34,158 nucleotides of DNA from Thalassoglobus neptunius (GCF_007859735.1 NZ_SIHI01000036.1:1-34158); one strand, 5' to 3'; positions 7,890-16,980 are shown, counted from the stretch's first letter. Notes: generated by a model not told the origin, from the sequence alone. Numbers and translations: made by a program.

Positions 7890-9209
7890 ATGTCCGCAGA
7901 ACTGCTACAAAAGATCGAATCGAAAAAAGCATTGGTTGGCGTTGTCGGCTTGGGATACGTCGGATTACCGCTGCTTGATGCGTTCATCAATTCCGGATTC
8001 CAAACCATCGGATTCGACATCGACGACGAGAAAGTCGTGCGATTGAATCGTGGCGAAAGCTACATCAAACACATCTCGTCCGATCAAATCGCCAATTGGC
8101 GAGAAAAGAAACAATTTGAAGCGACAAGCGACATGAAGCGCCTGTCGGAAGCAGATGTCATCCTCATCTGCGTTCCGACTCCTCTGAACGACAGCCGTGA
8201 CCCGGATTTGTCTTACGTGACCGGCACCGGAGAAGAAATTGCCGCAGCGCTTCGTCCGGGACAACTGGTCATCCTTGAGAGCACCACCTATCCAACGACG
8301 ACGCGAGATGTCCTCGTGCCTGTGCTCGAAAAGTCCGGACTGAAAGTGAGCGAAGACTTTTACGTTGCTTACAGCCCGGAACGCGAAGATCCCGGAAACA
8401 TCGACTACTCTGCCGCGAAGATTCCGAAAGTCGTGGGGGGCATCGATGAGCAAAGCCTGAAACTGGCGACAGCTCTTTATAGCCATGCTGTTGTGGGAAT
8501 TGTCCCAGTTTCTTCACCGGAGATTGCGGAAGCTGCGAAGATCCTTGAGAACACTTATCGAGCGGTGAACATTGCTCTGGTCAACGAACTCAAGGTGCTC
8601 CTGGATGGTCTTCACATCGATATCTGGGAAGTGATCGACGCCGCCAAAACGAAACCATTCGGCTTCCAGGCGTTCTACCCCGGACCGGGACTCGGCGGAC
8701 ACTGTATTCCGATCGACCCGTTCTATCTCACATGGCTTGCTCGAAAACAGGGACTGACGACTCGCTTCATCGAACTGGCTGGGGAAGTCAATTCGAGAAT
8801 GCCTGAGTACGTGATCGGACGCCTGTCGGAATTCCTCAACGACGCTGGCAAGCCGGTTCGTGACAGCAAGGTTTGCGTCCTCGGAGCTGCCTACAAGAAA
8901 GACGTCGACGATCCTCGCGAGAGTCCTTCGTTCGTCCTCATGGAACTGCTGCTGAAGTGGGGCGCTGATCTCTCTTACAATGATCCGCACGTGCCACGCA
9001 TTCCCAAAATGCGACACCACGACCTACCCAATCTTCACAGCCAGGAACTGACTCCGGAATTCCTCGCTGAGCAGGACTGCGTGTTGATCGCCACGGACCA
9101 TTCTGCGTACGACTACGATTACATCGTTCAGCATTCGCAGCTCGTCCTCGACACCCGAAATGCGACGAAGGGTGTGACAGAGAATCGCGAGAAAATCCGC
9201 AAGGCATAG
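7890..9209 (+). CDS. UDP-N-acetylhexosamine 6-dehydrogenase (WbpA/TviB-like)
   Basis: A nucleotide-sugar dehydrogenase of 439 aa from the start at 7890. It has the Rossmann motif GLGYVGLP (residues 20-27), the CVPTPL and YSPEREDPGN segments that contact NAD and sugar, and the catalytic-cysteine motif GPGLGGHCIPIDPFY, with Cys272 as nucleophile. The C-terminal substrate-binding part has YKKDVDDPRESP. The PGPGLGGHCIPIDPFYLTW sequence fits UDP-GlcNAc/ManNAc dehydrogenases making uronic acids for capsule or lipopolysaccharide, rather than UDP-glucose dehydrogenase. The frame opens earlier at 7788, but that part has no homology-like character. The ribosome-binding site is weak. With the aminotransferase and GlmU-like genes it suggests UDP-HexNAc uronic acid metabolism. 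A 15-bp hairpin follows. Confidence 0.92.
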   Translation: MSAELLQKIESKKALVGVVGLGYVGLPLLDAFINSGFQTIGFDIDDEKVVRLNRGESYIKHISSDQIANWREKKQFEATSDMKRLSEADVILICVPTPLNDSRDPDLSYVTGTGEEIAAALRPGQLVILESTTYPTTTRDVLVPVLEKSGLKVSEDFYVAYSPEREDPGNIDYSAAKIPKVVGGIDEQSLKLATALYSHAVVGIVPVSSPEIAEAAKILENTYRAVNIALVNELKVLLDGLHIDIWEVIDAAKTKPFGFQAFYPGPGLGGHCIPIDPFYLTWLARKQGLTTRFIELAGEVNSRMPEYVIGRLSEFLNDAGKPVRDSKVCVLGAAYKKDVDDPRESPSFVLMELLLKWGADLSYNDPHVPRIPKMRHHDLPNLHSQELTPEFLAEQDCVLIATDHSAYDYDYIVQHSQLVLDTRNATKGVTENREKIRKA

Positions 9210-9240
9210 CGGGTCCCATTCCGACTTCAGACTGCATTCC

Positions 9241-9274
9241 CACAACGCCGTATTGGTTTCAATACGGCGTTGTG
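9241..9274 (+). terminator. Perfect 15-bp hairpin terminator
   Basis: CACAACGCCGTATTG at 9241-9255 is perfectly complementary to 9260-9274, with a GTTT loop, 31 bases past the dehydrogenase stop. The following bases (TTCGTTGATG) are only mildly T-rich, so it may end transcription with limited efficiency or act in mRNA stability. Confidence 0.6.
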
Positions 9275-9575
9275 TTCGTTGATGCCCTCAGTCTGTTGCA
9301 TTACGCTGAACCTCTCAAAAATGCGTCTCTAACATTTTGAGGTGTGCGCTTTGAGGTGATCATTGAGAAGTGTTCGTGGCGAAATAGTTAAAACGCACTG
9401 TATGACTCAGTGATGAGTGATCGCGATGAAGCAATTGCGATCATGTTTTCGTATGCGTGTTGGTGTTCTGCAGGCACATCAAGTGTGTGCAACGAAAGGC
9501 ACTTCAACGTCAGAATCACATCGCGAAACTCTCCTGTGATAACGATTCCTACCTGTTTGCGAATTCTCCCCACGT
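9275..9575. other. Intergenic stretch with small repeats
   Basis: This 301-base stretch upstream of the large secreted-protein gene holds two direct copies of TTTGAGGTG at 9336-9344 and 9350-9358 (14-base period), and an inverted repeat TGATCGC (9418-9424)/GCGATCA (9437-9443). The frame on the minus strand across 9388-9918 overlaps the coding start opposite and is not protein-like. The promoter of the gene at 9576 probably lies here. Confidence 0.35.
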
Positions 9576-12089
9576 ATGATTGAGCGATTTCCGAATCTCT
9601 GGTGCACGCGAATCGCAGCTTCAATTCTGCTTCTTCTCTTCGGACCTGTGGTTCTTTTCGCGTCAACACCTGCGAAGGAAACGTCTTCGACCTCGTCGAC
9701 GTTCGAAATTCAAGGTGTTGTGCTCGACTCCGGAATCGTTGGTCCTTCAGCAGAACTCCCCGGTAAAACCGTCCGGCTGATTGCTGTCGAAGGAGCATCT
9801 GAACGATTTCGAGAAATCGAGCGAGCGACAACAGACGAAAGCGGCCGGTTTCTCTTTCAAGTGAGTCGGGCGCCAACCGAAAATCACCTGAACCGGCTGA
9901 GCTATCTCGTCCTCGCAATTCTCCCTGAAGGAGGAATCGGCGAAGCTCGAGTCCGTGAATCCACTCGCTCAGACAATCTGACGGTCAGAGTCTCGCGAAA
10001 AACAGCGACACTGCGCGGACGAGTGAAGGATCATGAAGGCTTTCCCGTGGCTGAGGCGACGATTCGCTACAATGTGCTGAGTGGCGAATCACTCGAAGGA
10101 TTGCCGAAGACGACAACCAATGAGAACGGCCTCTTCTTACTTCCACGACTTCCCGCAGTCGACGGAACGCGCGGACAACCGGGTGCGATTACCCTCTGTC
10201 TGGAACATCCCGGCTTTCCTCGGACGTTTGTTCCAATCCGAAAGTGTCCCGATATCCGAACGATCAACCTTCACCCGGGATGCATACTCACAGGCTCGGT
10301 GGTCTTGAGCGAAAATGCTTCTCTCGAAAGTCTTGAAGTCGCGGCCATTCGAAATGATCCGATTCCTGATGGGACAACTCAGCATCAGGATGTCCACACT
10401 CTCACGGATGCGTCCGGGCACTTTCAGATGATCGTTCCCCCCGGTCGCTATCACGTGCAACTGAATGAAGACGAAGAGTGGGTTGCCCCGGCATTGATGA
10501 ACATTCAATGTCCCGCCGGGACTTCGAAATCCCTCCCTCCTCTGGTCGCAGGACGTGGTGGATGGATCGAAGGACGAGTTGTTGACTCATCGACCGGAAC
10601 TCCTGTTGCGAAGTCTGCTGACAACGCTCCCATGCAAATCGGGCTGATTGGTCCACATCGCCCGGGTGGAAATCCTCGACGGCCCGTTCCGCTATGCACC
10701 GTCGACAGCCGGGGAAATTTTCGATTGCGAGTGTCTCCCGGGGACCAATTTCCGTACTTGATTCATCCCGACGGAGAACGCACGGTCTGGAACACCCGTG
10801 AACAGCCTCCGGTTTCAGTGTTCGACGGGAAGCGATCAGAAATCGACCTCGTCTTTCGACCATCTCGCACACCGGAGGAGTTGCTTGACGAAACGATGAC
10901 GTTCATCGGTCAGCTTCCAGTCGATCCTGAAGAGAGAACTCTCCGCATCCTGAAGCGGCTGCGGCAATACGATTTTCTCACACACGAAGCTGACGCCTGG
11001 GCGGCTCTTTTGAGGGAACTGATCCTCATCGGAACGCCTGCCGTTCCACGAATCTGTGAAGAGCTCGAAGCAACCGATCACCAGAGAATGATGAGGCGGT
11101 TGGTGTTTGTGTTGAGAGCAATCAATGATCCGAACTGTGTTCCCGTACTCATTCGCACTCTCCCGAAAACTCTTCAACACCGAATCAGCACGTCTGAACT
11201 GATTGTTGAAGATCGCGACCTTCTCGACTTTATGGCGTGTAGAGACTGCTCGAACGAGTCAATCCGTTCAACATTTCAACTCGCTCCACCTGTTCAAGAA
11301 GTCCTCGTTGCGCTCGAGACGATCACTCAACACAGCGAGGGTTCGCACTGTCTCGATTCGCTTCGCCTTACATCGGATGCAGATGCAAACGCATTTGCAA
11401 AAGCCCGTTTTGCAACAGTCGCCACTCGTTGGGCGAACTGGTGGAATACTCATTCCGATCGATTCTCGGTTGAGCCATCCAACCGCAAAGTGCTTATGTC
11501 CCCAACTCGAGCGATTGATATCGAGAGTGTTGCTGTCGATGGAAATTTGCCTCGCGAGATACTGTCTCCCGATACAGAGTCTGGAGACCTTTATCGATCA
11601 CTCTGGCTGACTCCGCTCACATCGACGAACGGGAAAGGCTGCTTTATCGATCTGGATACTCGCTGTGTGTTTTCAGCACCGGAAGATCTCATTCACAACG
11701 AATCAACGCAAGACGCTCTCATTCAGTGGGGACGAGATCACGGTGCAGACATCGTCTGCATGCTGACGACAACCGCCGACGGACGAGAAGTTCCCTCGTT
11801 GAGATTGATCGATTCGCAAGCCTGGGAAATTGCGACTCCTGCCGATCAGATGGCCCGCTGGATCAATGTCGGTCAGCTTCCAACCGGACGCCGCATCGAC
11901 AAGTTCCTGCATTCGCGAGGATCGGAGTCCAGTTCCCTGGCGACGAAGGCGAACTCAAACTTTCTCTATTTCACACGTGAAAAAGGACTGGGCGTCATCA
12001 CGCTGAAACACGTTCCAACCCGGGACGCGCAAATCGATGACGGACACCCGATGAGAATCGGATTCGACCTTGAGGTGATCTACCGCTAG
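9576..12089 (+). CDS. Large secreted protein with carboxypeptidase-regulatory-like domains
   Basis: An 837-aa protein with a signal peptide (residues 1-30, hydrophobic core AASILLLLFGPVVLFA). The first half carries repeated beta-sandwich modules of the carboxypeptidase regulatory-like type: FEIQGVVLDSG (about 43), TLRGRVKDHEGFPVAEATIRY (about 145) with the following TTNENGLFLLPRLP, ILTGSVVLSENASLESLEV with ASGHFQMIVPPGRYHVQL, and IEGRVVDSSTGTPVAKS with DSRGNFRLRVSPGD. A middle part (about 430-520) looks helical and HEAT-like (VPRICEELEATDHQRMMRRLVFVLRAINDPNCVPVLI). The WANWW-containing segment is common in planctomycete secreted proteins. No catalytic residues are obvious. It probably serves as a surface scaffold or binding protein. 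It stands alone between a hairpin-terminated gene and an oppositely oriented cluster. Confidence 0.85.
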   Translation: MIERFPNLWCTRIAASILLLLFGPVVLFASTPAKETSSTSSTFEIQGVVLDSGIVGPSAELPGKTVRLIAVEGASERFREIERATTDESGRFLFQVSRAPTENHLNRLSYLVLAILPEGGIGEARVRESTRSDNLTVRVSRKTATLRGRVKDHEGFPVAEATIRYNVLSGESLEGLPKTTTNENGLFLLPRLPAVDGTRGQPGAITLCLEHPGFPRTFVPIRKCPDIRTINLHPGCILTGSVVLSENASLESLEVAAIRNDPIPDGTTQHQDVHTLTDASGHFQMIVPPGRYHVQLNEDEEWVAPALMNIQCPAGTSKSLPPLVAGRGGWIEGRVVDSSTGTPVAKSADNAPMQIGLIGPHRPGGNPRRPVPLCTVDSRGNFRLRVSPGDQFPYLIHPDGERTVWNTREQPPVSVFDGKRSEIDLVFRPSRTPEELLDETMTFIGQLPVDPEERTLRILKRLRQYDFLTHEADAWAALLRELILIGTPAVPRICEELEATDHQRMMRRLVFVLRAINDPNCVPVLIRTLPKTLQHRISTSELIVEDRDLLDFMACRDCSNESIRSTFQLAPPVQEVLVALETITQHSEGSHCLDSLRLTSDADANAFAKARFATVATRWANWWNTHSDRFSVEPSNRKVLMSPTRAIDIESVAVDGNLPREILSPDTESGDLYRSLWLTPLTSTNGKGCFIDLDTRCVFSAPEDLIHNESTQDALIQWGRDHGADIVCMLTTTADGREVPSLRLIDSQAWEIATPADQMARWINVGQLPTGRRIDKFLHSRGSESSSLATKANSNFLYFTREKGLGVITLKHVPTRDAQIDDGHPMRIGFDLEVIYR

Positions 12090-12202
12090 AGCAAGTTGGT
12101 CTTTCCTGTGCGCTCGCTTGAACTTTTTCATCAGATCAAAGGCTGAGTTTACTCGTGCGAGTGAGTGGAAGCCAAAACAGAAAATGCTCCAACGGAATGT
12201 TC

Positions 12203-12379
12203 TCAGAGGTTGTAAGAAAGCACAAAGAGAACGAGCAGAATCAACGCCATGAAGAAAAGGATCTGCCCGAACAGTTTGGCCGACCGGACAAGGATGAGAG
12301 GCGTTGACTCATAGCGACTGGCAGTCCAGACGAGGCTGACAGAAGCCGCGAGTGGAAGTAAGAACCAGGAAATATTCAT
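12203..12379 (-). CDS. Small 58-aa membrane protein, two transmembrane helices
   Basis: This gene is short enough to be missed. Reading the minus strand from ATG 12379 to TGA 12203 gives 58 aa starting MNISWFLLPLAASVSLVWTA, then SRYESTPLILVRSAKLFGQI and a second hydrophobic stretch of about 18 residues (LFFMALILLVLFVLSY). The first hydrophobic segment spans about residues 5-20 and the second about 40-57. The start is preceded by TAGGAAACGGTTGA, a good AGGA ribosome-binding site 9 bases away. It follows the DUF6677-like gene by 88 bases on the same strand, so it probably belongs to the same operon. I recall similar small planctomycete membrane proteins of unknown function. Third-codon-position and hydrophobic pattern look coding. 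Function is unknown. Confidence 0.75.
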   Translation of the reverse strand: MNISWFLLPLAASVSLVWTASRYESTPLILVRSAKLFGQILFFMALILLVLFVLSYNL

Positions 12380-12467
12380 TCAACCGTTTCCTAAGAATAT
12401 CATTCGAAATGGTCTTCGCGTTGTCTTCGCGCTGATTGAAGCGTGTCCGTCAAAATTTGAGGACGCT

Positions 12468-13310
12468 TCACTCCGTAGATTGGTCAGTGCTCCCGGCATC
12501 CGATGAGTCATCGGATTCATCACCGAATCCGTATGCCGGTCCTTCGACGGCATCCCAAATCGCCAGCACGTTCAGGAAGCCAGCAACCCAGGTGAAGACC
12601 ATTGCAAGTTCATGATACTTGCCCAACTGCCGATGGAGCCCTTGGACTTCATCGTCGTCCATCGGAACTTGAAACCAGTCCATAAACCGGCGGGGAATCG
12701 ATCCGACCAGTTCGCCGGCGTACTCATAACGTCCGTCGCTTTCCTTCACGATCTCGGCACGGACGCCGCGTGATTTGGAAGATTTGACCGGTCGATCGAG
12801 ATTGACAGACGGCGCAAGTTGGAATGTCCATTCCTGACCATCGATATCGACAGTCAGTTCTCCACTAATCGTTCGTCCACCGTAATCCGCTTTCGCAGGC
12901 TGAAGTGTAATGACGCCTGTCACTTCTTCTTCGAATGTCTGTTCTTCGTCGCGATAAGCGATGACTCCCTCAAAAGGAGCAACGATTGGAGCCTCGATTG
13001 TCTCAGGTTTTTTGTTGGCTTCAGACGAATAGCGGACCCGCTGGACGAGTCCATACATCGCTGGCAATCCGACTCCCAACTGGCCAGCGTATTTCGCTTT
13101 TTCCAGAAGTCGAGTTTCCCCCATCACAGGTGGTTTGACCGCCTGCCAGTCGGCCATTGCCATCCCGGAGAAGAAGAGCCCGAGGATGCAGAAGCAGTAC
13201 AGGCCCGCTTTAAACAGTCGTCCCTGATACAGGTGTCCAGCGCCCGGAATCAGATAGGCGAGAACTCCTGCCACGATGGGATTTTTCAAGTTGATTCGTG
13301 AATCAGTCAT
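12468..13310 (-). CDS. DUF6677-like membrane protein
   Basis: A 280-aa protein from ATG 13310, where AGG lies about 6 bases upstream; a frame open to 13334 gives an extra eight residues without support. The N-terminus has a conserved segment PIVAGVLAYLIPGAGHLYQGRLFKAGLYCFCILGLFFSGM (split here in reading) with two hydrophobic stretches (about 12-25 and 34-52), the hallmark of DUF6677/TM2-like small integral membrane domains. The middle is a beta-rich soluble part (about 110-190), and residues 225-245 (VFTWVAGFLNVLAIWDAV) form another membrane segment. The C-terminal end is Ser/Asp-rich. It is probably in the cytoplasmic membrane. The 58-aa membrane protein gene lies downstream and a possible 61-aa ORF lies five bases upstream, suggesting an envelope operon of unknown function. 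Confidence 0.85.
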   Translation of the reverse strand: MTDSRINLKNPIVAGVLAYLIPGAGHLYQGRLFKAGLYCFCILGLFFSGMAMADWQAVKPPVMGETRLLEKAKYAGQLGVGLPAMYGLVQRVRYSSEANKKPETIEAPIVAPFEGVIAYRDEEQTFEEEVTGVITLQPAKADYGGRTISGELTVDIDGQEWTFQLAPSVNLDRPVKSSKSRGVRAEIVKESDGRYEYAGELVGSIPRRFMDWFQVPMDDDEVQGLHRQLGKYHELAMVFTWVAGFLNVLAIWDAVEGPAYGFGDESDDSSDAGSTDQSTE

Positions 13311-13315
13311 GATGC

Positions 13316-13501
13316 CTAAGTCGTTATCTGGCAAGTTGCGTCCCGACAGTCAAACGCCGAAAGACCTTCGTGCGGGGTTTCGATCGTGATCGGAGAGTCG
13401 ACGAAGCGTCGGAACTCCTCGATCTCTGAACTGTCGCACTCTCTGCGAAAAGGCTGTTGTTCGTCAATCTCTCTCAGCAATTGGAGCTTGCGAAGCCGCA
13501 A
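13316..13501 (-). CDS. Possible 61-aa protein upstream of DUF6677-like gene
   Basis: A frame from a TTG codon (13499-13501) runs to TAG 13316, ending five bases before the DUF6677-like start. Its codons are mostly G or C at the third position, like neighbouring genes, and the product (61 aa, Arg/Glu/Asp-rich with two Cys near the C-terminus) is plausible. The tight spacing suggests coupling. Against it, the start codon is weak and there is no clear ribosome-binding site; an in-frame stop lies nine codons upstream, so no ATG start exists. I recognise no family. Confidence 0.4.
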   Translation of the reverse strand: MRLRKLQLLREIDEQQPFRRECDSSEIEEFRRFVDSPITIETPHEGLSAFDCRDATCQITT

Positions 13502-13807
13502 TCTTCTGTTTCGCTGGAACCTTCCTTACGAATTGCGGGATTGTAAGTGTTGGAAGAAGTTCCTGCTAGTGCCGGTTGGAAAGCACTCTCGAGCAGGACC
13601 AACGGGGCAGTCAACCATCTGACACCGTACGTTTTGAGCGTCTGAAACACATTGCAATCATTTCTTGAGTCATCCATCATGGACAAACTGTCCCGACGAC
13701 GATCGACCGAAACAGCCCTGTGATGGCACTTCCTTTCGCTTAACTAGATGTTTTGTGGATCGAATGAACGTCAACGTCCCGATGAATCCATGACCTGAGG
13801 CGACTCA
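13502..13807. other. Intergenic stretch, divergent promoters expected
   Basis: These 306 bases separate the minus-strand DUF6677 cluster from the plus-strand HlyD/M50 pair, so both promoters should lie here. A frame on the minus strand (13474-13686) is weak, with no credible ribosome-binding site. I see no repeat, hairpin or RNA gene. Confidence 0.35.
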
Positions 13808-14755
13808 ATGCTTGAAGTTCTGCTCCTTTGCTCGCTTCTGGGCGGGGATGTCGACCATCCCACAGTGAAAACTGATACGGTCTCAATTTCCTTTATCGAC
13901 GACGTGGAACTGTCGTGTGAAGAACCGGGAAGACTGGCCAGTGTCGATGTGCAAGTCGGCATGACCGTTGAGGAAGGACAACGAATCGCCCGCCAGGAAG
14001 ATTCGTCCGCGAGAATCGATGTGGAACGCGCAGAGTCACAGCTCAGGATGGCACACTTTGCTTCACAGAATGACCTTGAATATCAGCTTCAACTCAAGGC
14101 TCGGGACATTGCTCGATCCGAACTCGAAAGAGCGGAAGAATCGCGGAAGCAGTATGCGAAGTCAGTTTCCCAATCCGAAATCGATCGGTTGAAATTTGCT
14201 CTGGACGAAACCGAACTGAAGATCGAGCAGGCCAAGTTTCAGCAAGAGATGAAGCGTCTCGAAGCACAATTGCGTGAAGATGAACTCGCGATCGCCCAAA
14301 ACAAACTCGCACGTCGAGAACTTCGATCGCCCGTTTCGGGGATGGTCGTCGAAGTCAACTATCAACCAGGGGAATGGATTCAACCCGGCGAACCGATCGC
14401 CCGCATTGTTCGTGTCGATCGCGTGCGTGCAGAAGGTTTGATCCCAGCCTCGGTCGTTCGAGTTCGCCGAGGACAACCCGCGTCTGTCAGTTTTATTCTC
14501 GACGATGGAACCGAATCGGTGCATTCCGGGATCGTCACTTTCGTTGACCCGGAGATCGATCCCATTACGGAACAGGTTCGAGTCCAGGCGGAAATCGAAA
14601 ATACGAACGGCACACTGCGGCCCGGGCAGCATCCAAGAATGACGATTGAACTCATCGAACCGACCAACGACACAGCCCAAATGAAGGACAGCGTCCAAGA
14701 GAAAAACGGCTCCGAAGAGAAACTGTCGTCAAACACCAGCGAGTCTCCAGAATGA
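13808..14755 (+). CDS. HlyD/RND-type membrane-fusion adaptor protein
   Basis: A 315-aa periplasmic adaptor of the HlyD/AcrA type. Features in order: a short hydrophobic N-terminus, a biotinyl-lipoyl half (ELSCEEPGRLASVDVQVGMTVEEGQRIARQ, about 37-66), a long alpha-helical hairpin (about 70-165, rich in Glu/Gln/Lys, including QSEIDRLKFALDETELKIEQAKFQQEMKRL), the second lipoyl half (RSPVSGMVVEVNYQPGEWIQPGEPIARI) and a beta-barrel domain (about 210-285). The acidic tail is low complexity. The signal region MLEVLLLCSLLGG lacks the usual positively charged start, so membrane anchoring is uncertain. GAGG 8 bases upstream supports the ATG. Its stop overlaps the start of the M50/PqqD gene (ATGA), so the two are translated together, a strong hint of a joint function. 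Confidence 0.88.
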   Translation: MLEVLLLCSLLGGDVDHPTVKTDTVSISFIDDVELSCEEPGRLASVDVQVGMTVEEGQRIARQEDSSARIDVERAESQLRMAHFASQNDLEYQLQLKARDIARSELERAEESRKQYAKSVSQSEIDRLKFALDETELKIEQAKFQQEMKRLEAQLREDELAIAQNKLARRELRSPVSGMVVEVNYQPGEWIQPGEPIARIVRVDRVRAEGLIPASVVRVRRGQPASVSFILDDGTESVHSGIVTFVDPEIDPITEQVRVQAEIENTNGTLRPGQHPRMTIELIEPTNDTAQMKDSVQEKNGSEEKLSSNTSESPE

Positions 14756-16980
14756 GTACGGCGGCGGTGGCGTCTGACCAAACGGCTCTTACTCAACACC
14801 TTGCTGTCAGCGTCCGCAAGGATCTGGAGATCGGACCGCTCCAGTCCGGTCCCTCGGCGAGTTGGACCGTTCGAGATCCATTATCTCAACAGTTCTTCCT
14901 ACTCCGCGAGCACGATTTTTTTGTCTTTCAATGCTTGAAATCGAGAACAACGATCAAGGAGATTCAACGACAGTTCTTGATGAGATTTGCTCCCGCCCAG
15001 CTTTCCGAAACTCAGATTCTCAGCTTCATTCAACGACTCTGGAATCAGGGGCTGATTCATATCGACAGGCCGGGCATGTCCGAAGCGATGGTGAGGGTAA
15101 ATCGCGAATCAGAAAAACGGACCCGCTGGAATCAGTTCACCAATGTGCTCGCCATTCGATTTCGCGGGTTTGATCCGGACCAACTTCTCACGAACACTCT
15201 TCCTTACGTTCGGTGGATCTTTCACCCCGCCAGTGTCGCATGTGCTTTGATTCTGGTGTTGATCGCTCTGAGTATTGTGTTCGCGGAAGCAGACCGCATC
15301 TCAATGGAGTTGGCGGGCCTGAGGGTTCTGTTCACTCCACAACATTTGCTTTGGTTGATGGCGTCGATCGGGGTGATCAAAGTGATCCACGAACTCGGAC
15401 ACGGCTTCACATGCAAATACTTTGGAGGAGAATGCCATGAAATGGGGCTCATGCTTCTGGCACTCACTCCGTGTCTGTATTGCAACGTCAGCGATTCCTG
15501 GCGCTTGCCGAACCGTTGGCAGCGAATATTGATTTCTGCGTCTGGCATTCTTGTTGAAGTGGTGATTGCTGCGGTCTGCACAATCTTGTGGGCCTTATCG
15601 ACACCGGGCTCTCTTCACCTCATTTGTCTCTATGTCATGGTTGTGGCGAGCATTAACACGTTGCTTTTGAATGGAAACCCCCTGCTCCGCTACGACGGTT
15701 ATTACATTCTGTCGGACTACACCAACGTCCCGAATCTTCGCTCAAGAGCACAAGCACAACTTAGCGCACTCAGCAGAAAACTCCTCTTCGGCGCCGGCAG
15801 TCCAGCGTCTCGAACGAACACGTTGAGCGCAAAAATCGCGTTGACCTTGTACGGACTGGCGTCCTCGATTTATCTCACACTGGTCATCTTCACAATTCTG
15901 TGGATGATCTACAGTCTGCTCAAACCGTATGGCCTGGAAGCTCTCGCTGTTTTACTCGGCGTGGGGATGCTTGGGACTCGATTGATGCAACTTTCAATGC
16001 GGCAATTCCAGACAGCTCGGATTCTGATCGAACACAAAGAGTTGCACTGGCCACGAGCGCTGCTCGGGTTCGGAGCAGTCGTCGCCAGTCTGTGGGTTGT
16101 CTTGATGATCCCTTTCCCCAACGCAGTTTCCGCCCCGTGTCAAATTCGGGCGAGTCAACAAACGCCAATCGTCGTGAGTGTTCCCGGGACGATTGAATCT
16201 GAAGACATCCTTCCCGGACAGCAAGTTGTCGAAGGCAAAGTTCTCGCGAAGCTGCGCAATCCAGACCTCTCATTTCGCCGCTTGCAAAGACTGAGCAGCG
16301 TGGACCAGCAACGGAAAAAGTTAGAAATCATGGACCGGCAAGTCAGCATCGATCCTTCGATCGCAGCCGAACTGCCCACAGCCCGCACGATGCTCCGCGA
16401 ATTCGAAAACCAACTGGAAGAACTTGACGAGGAAGTCGAACGACTCACATTGAGAGCCCCGATCGACGGAACATTTCTCCCGACAGAATCGCCGCCATTT
16501 CAGTCGCCTGACGATTCGACGTTCGTTGTGGACGCTCCCCCGAGCGACCAAAGAATTCGAGGGGCATGGCTCGAACACGGGACTCTTTTCGGGTACGTCG
16601 CCCCCTCGGTACACAGAGAGGCTGTGCTGTACGTTTCTGAGAATGAGATTGTTGAGTTATCCGCTGGCCAGTCTGTCTCAATCGTTGTTCCGGAGAGACC
16701 CTCGGAGAGATTTTCCGGGACGATTGTCGAGGTCGGCGCAGAACCGGTTCAGAGTGTTCCCATCGAATTGACCGCAACGGGTCAGGTGCTCGCACAGATG
16801 GACCAGAGTGGGGCTTTTCGCCCCGTTTCCCCAAGCTATGCGGTGATCGTCGAACTCGATTCCTCGGCGTCAGAGTTAATGCTTCACCAGACGGGGAACG
16901 CGCGAATTCGCCTGACGTCTGAACCGCTGTTCGCTCACATTTCGAAGTGGCTTCGCAGAACATTTCTCATCGCTGGCTGA
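14752..16980 (+). CDS. PqqD-like/M50 membrane metalloprotease/HlyD fusion
   Basis: A 742-aa polytopic protein combining three parts. Residues 36-108 resemble a PqqD-like winged helix ([23 protein letters not shown] and following). Residues 150-460 hold membrane segments and the site-2-protease (M50) motif HELGH (His213, Glu214, His217), with LLRYDGYY bearing Asp315 as the likely third zinc ligand. The final part, about 455-735, is a periplasmic HlyD-like region ([25 protein letters not shown], a helical segment, then a beta barrel). M50 proteases cut in the membrane; PqqD domains in peptide-modification systems bind leader peptides. It overlaps the HlyD gene upstream by four bases (ATGA). The combination suggests processing and export of a peptide or protein, with an unknown substrate; that is inference. 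Confidence 0.87.
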   Translation: MSTAAVASDQTALTQHLAVSVRKDLEIGPLQSGPSASWTVRDPLSQQFFLLREHDFFVFQCLKSRTTIKEIQRQFLMRFAPAQLSETQILSFIQRLWNQGLIHIDRPGMSEAMVRVNRESEKRTRWNQFTNVLAIRFRGFDPDQLLTNTLPYVRWIFHPASVACALILVLIALSIVFAEADRISMELAGLRVLFTPQHLLWLMASIGVIKVIHELGHGFTCKYFGGECHEMGLMLLALTPCLYCNVSDSWRLPNRWQRILISASGILVEVVIAAVCTILWALSTPGSLHLICLYVMVVASINTLLLNGNPLLRYDGYYILSDYTNVPNLRSRAQAQLSALSRKLLFGAGSPASRTNTLSAKIALTLYGLASSIYLTLVIFTILWMIYSLLKPYGLEALAVLLGVGMLGTRLMQLSMRQFQTARILIEHKELHWPRALLGFGAVVASLWVVLMIPFPNAVSAPCQIRASQQTPIVVSVPGTIESEDILPGQQVVEGKVLAKLRNPDLSFRRLQRLSSVDQQRKKLEIMDRQVSIDPSIAAELPTARTMLREFENQLEELDEEVERLTLRAPIDGTFLPTESPPFQSPDDSTFVVDAPPSDQRIRGAWLEHGTLFGYVAPSVHREAVLYVSENEIVELSAGQSVSIVVPERPSERFSGTIVEVGAEPVQSVPIELTATGQVLAQMDQSGAFRPVSPSYAVIVELDSSASELMLHQTGNARIRLTSEPLFAHISKWLRRTFLIAG

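Noticed and set aside
9388-9918. Minus-strand frame of 176 codons
   Set aside because: It runs antisense across the signal-peptide start of the secreted protein gene at 9576, has no family-like segment and lacks a ribosome-binding site.
13474-13686. Minus-strand frame of 70 codons
   Set aside because: It has a hydrophobic patch but no typical signal peptide, no ribosome-binding site and overlaps the better 61-codon frame.
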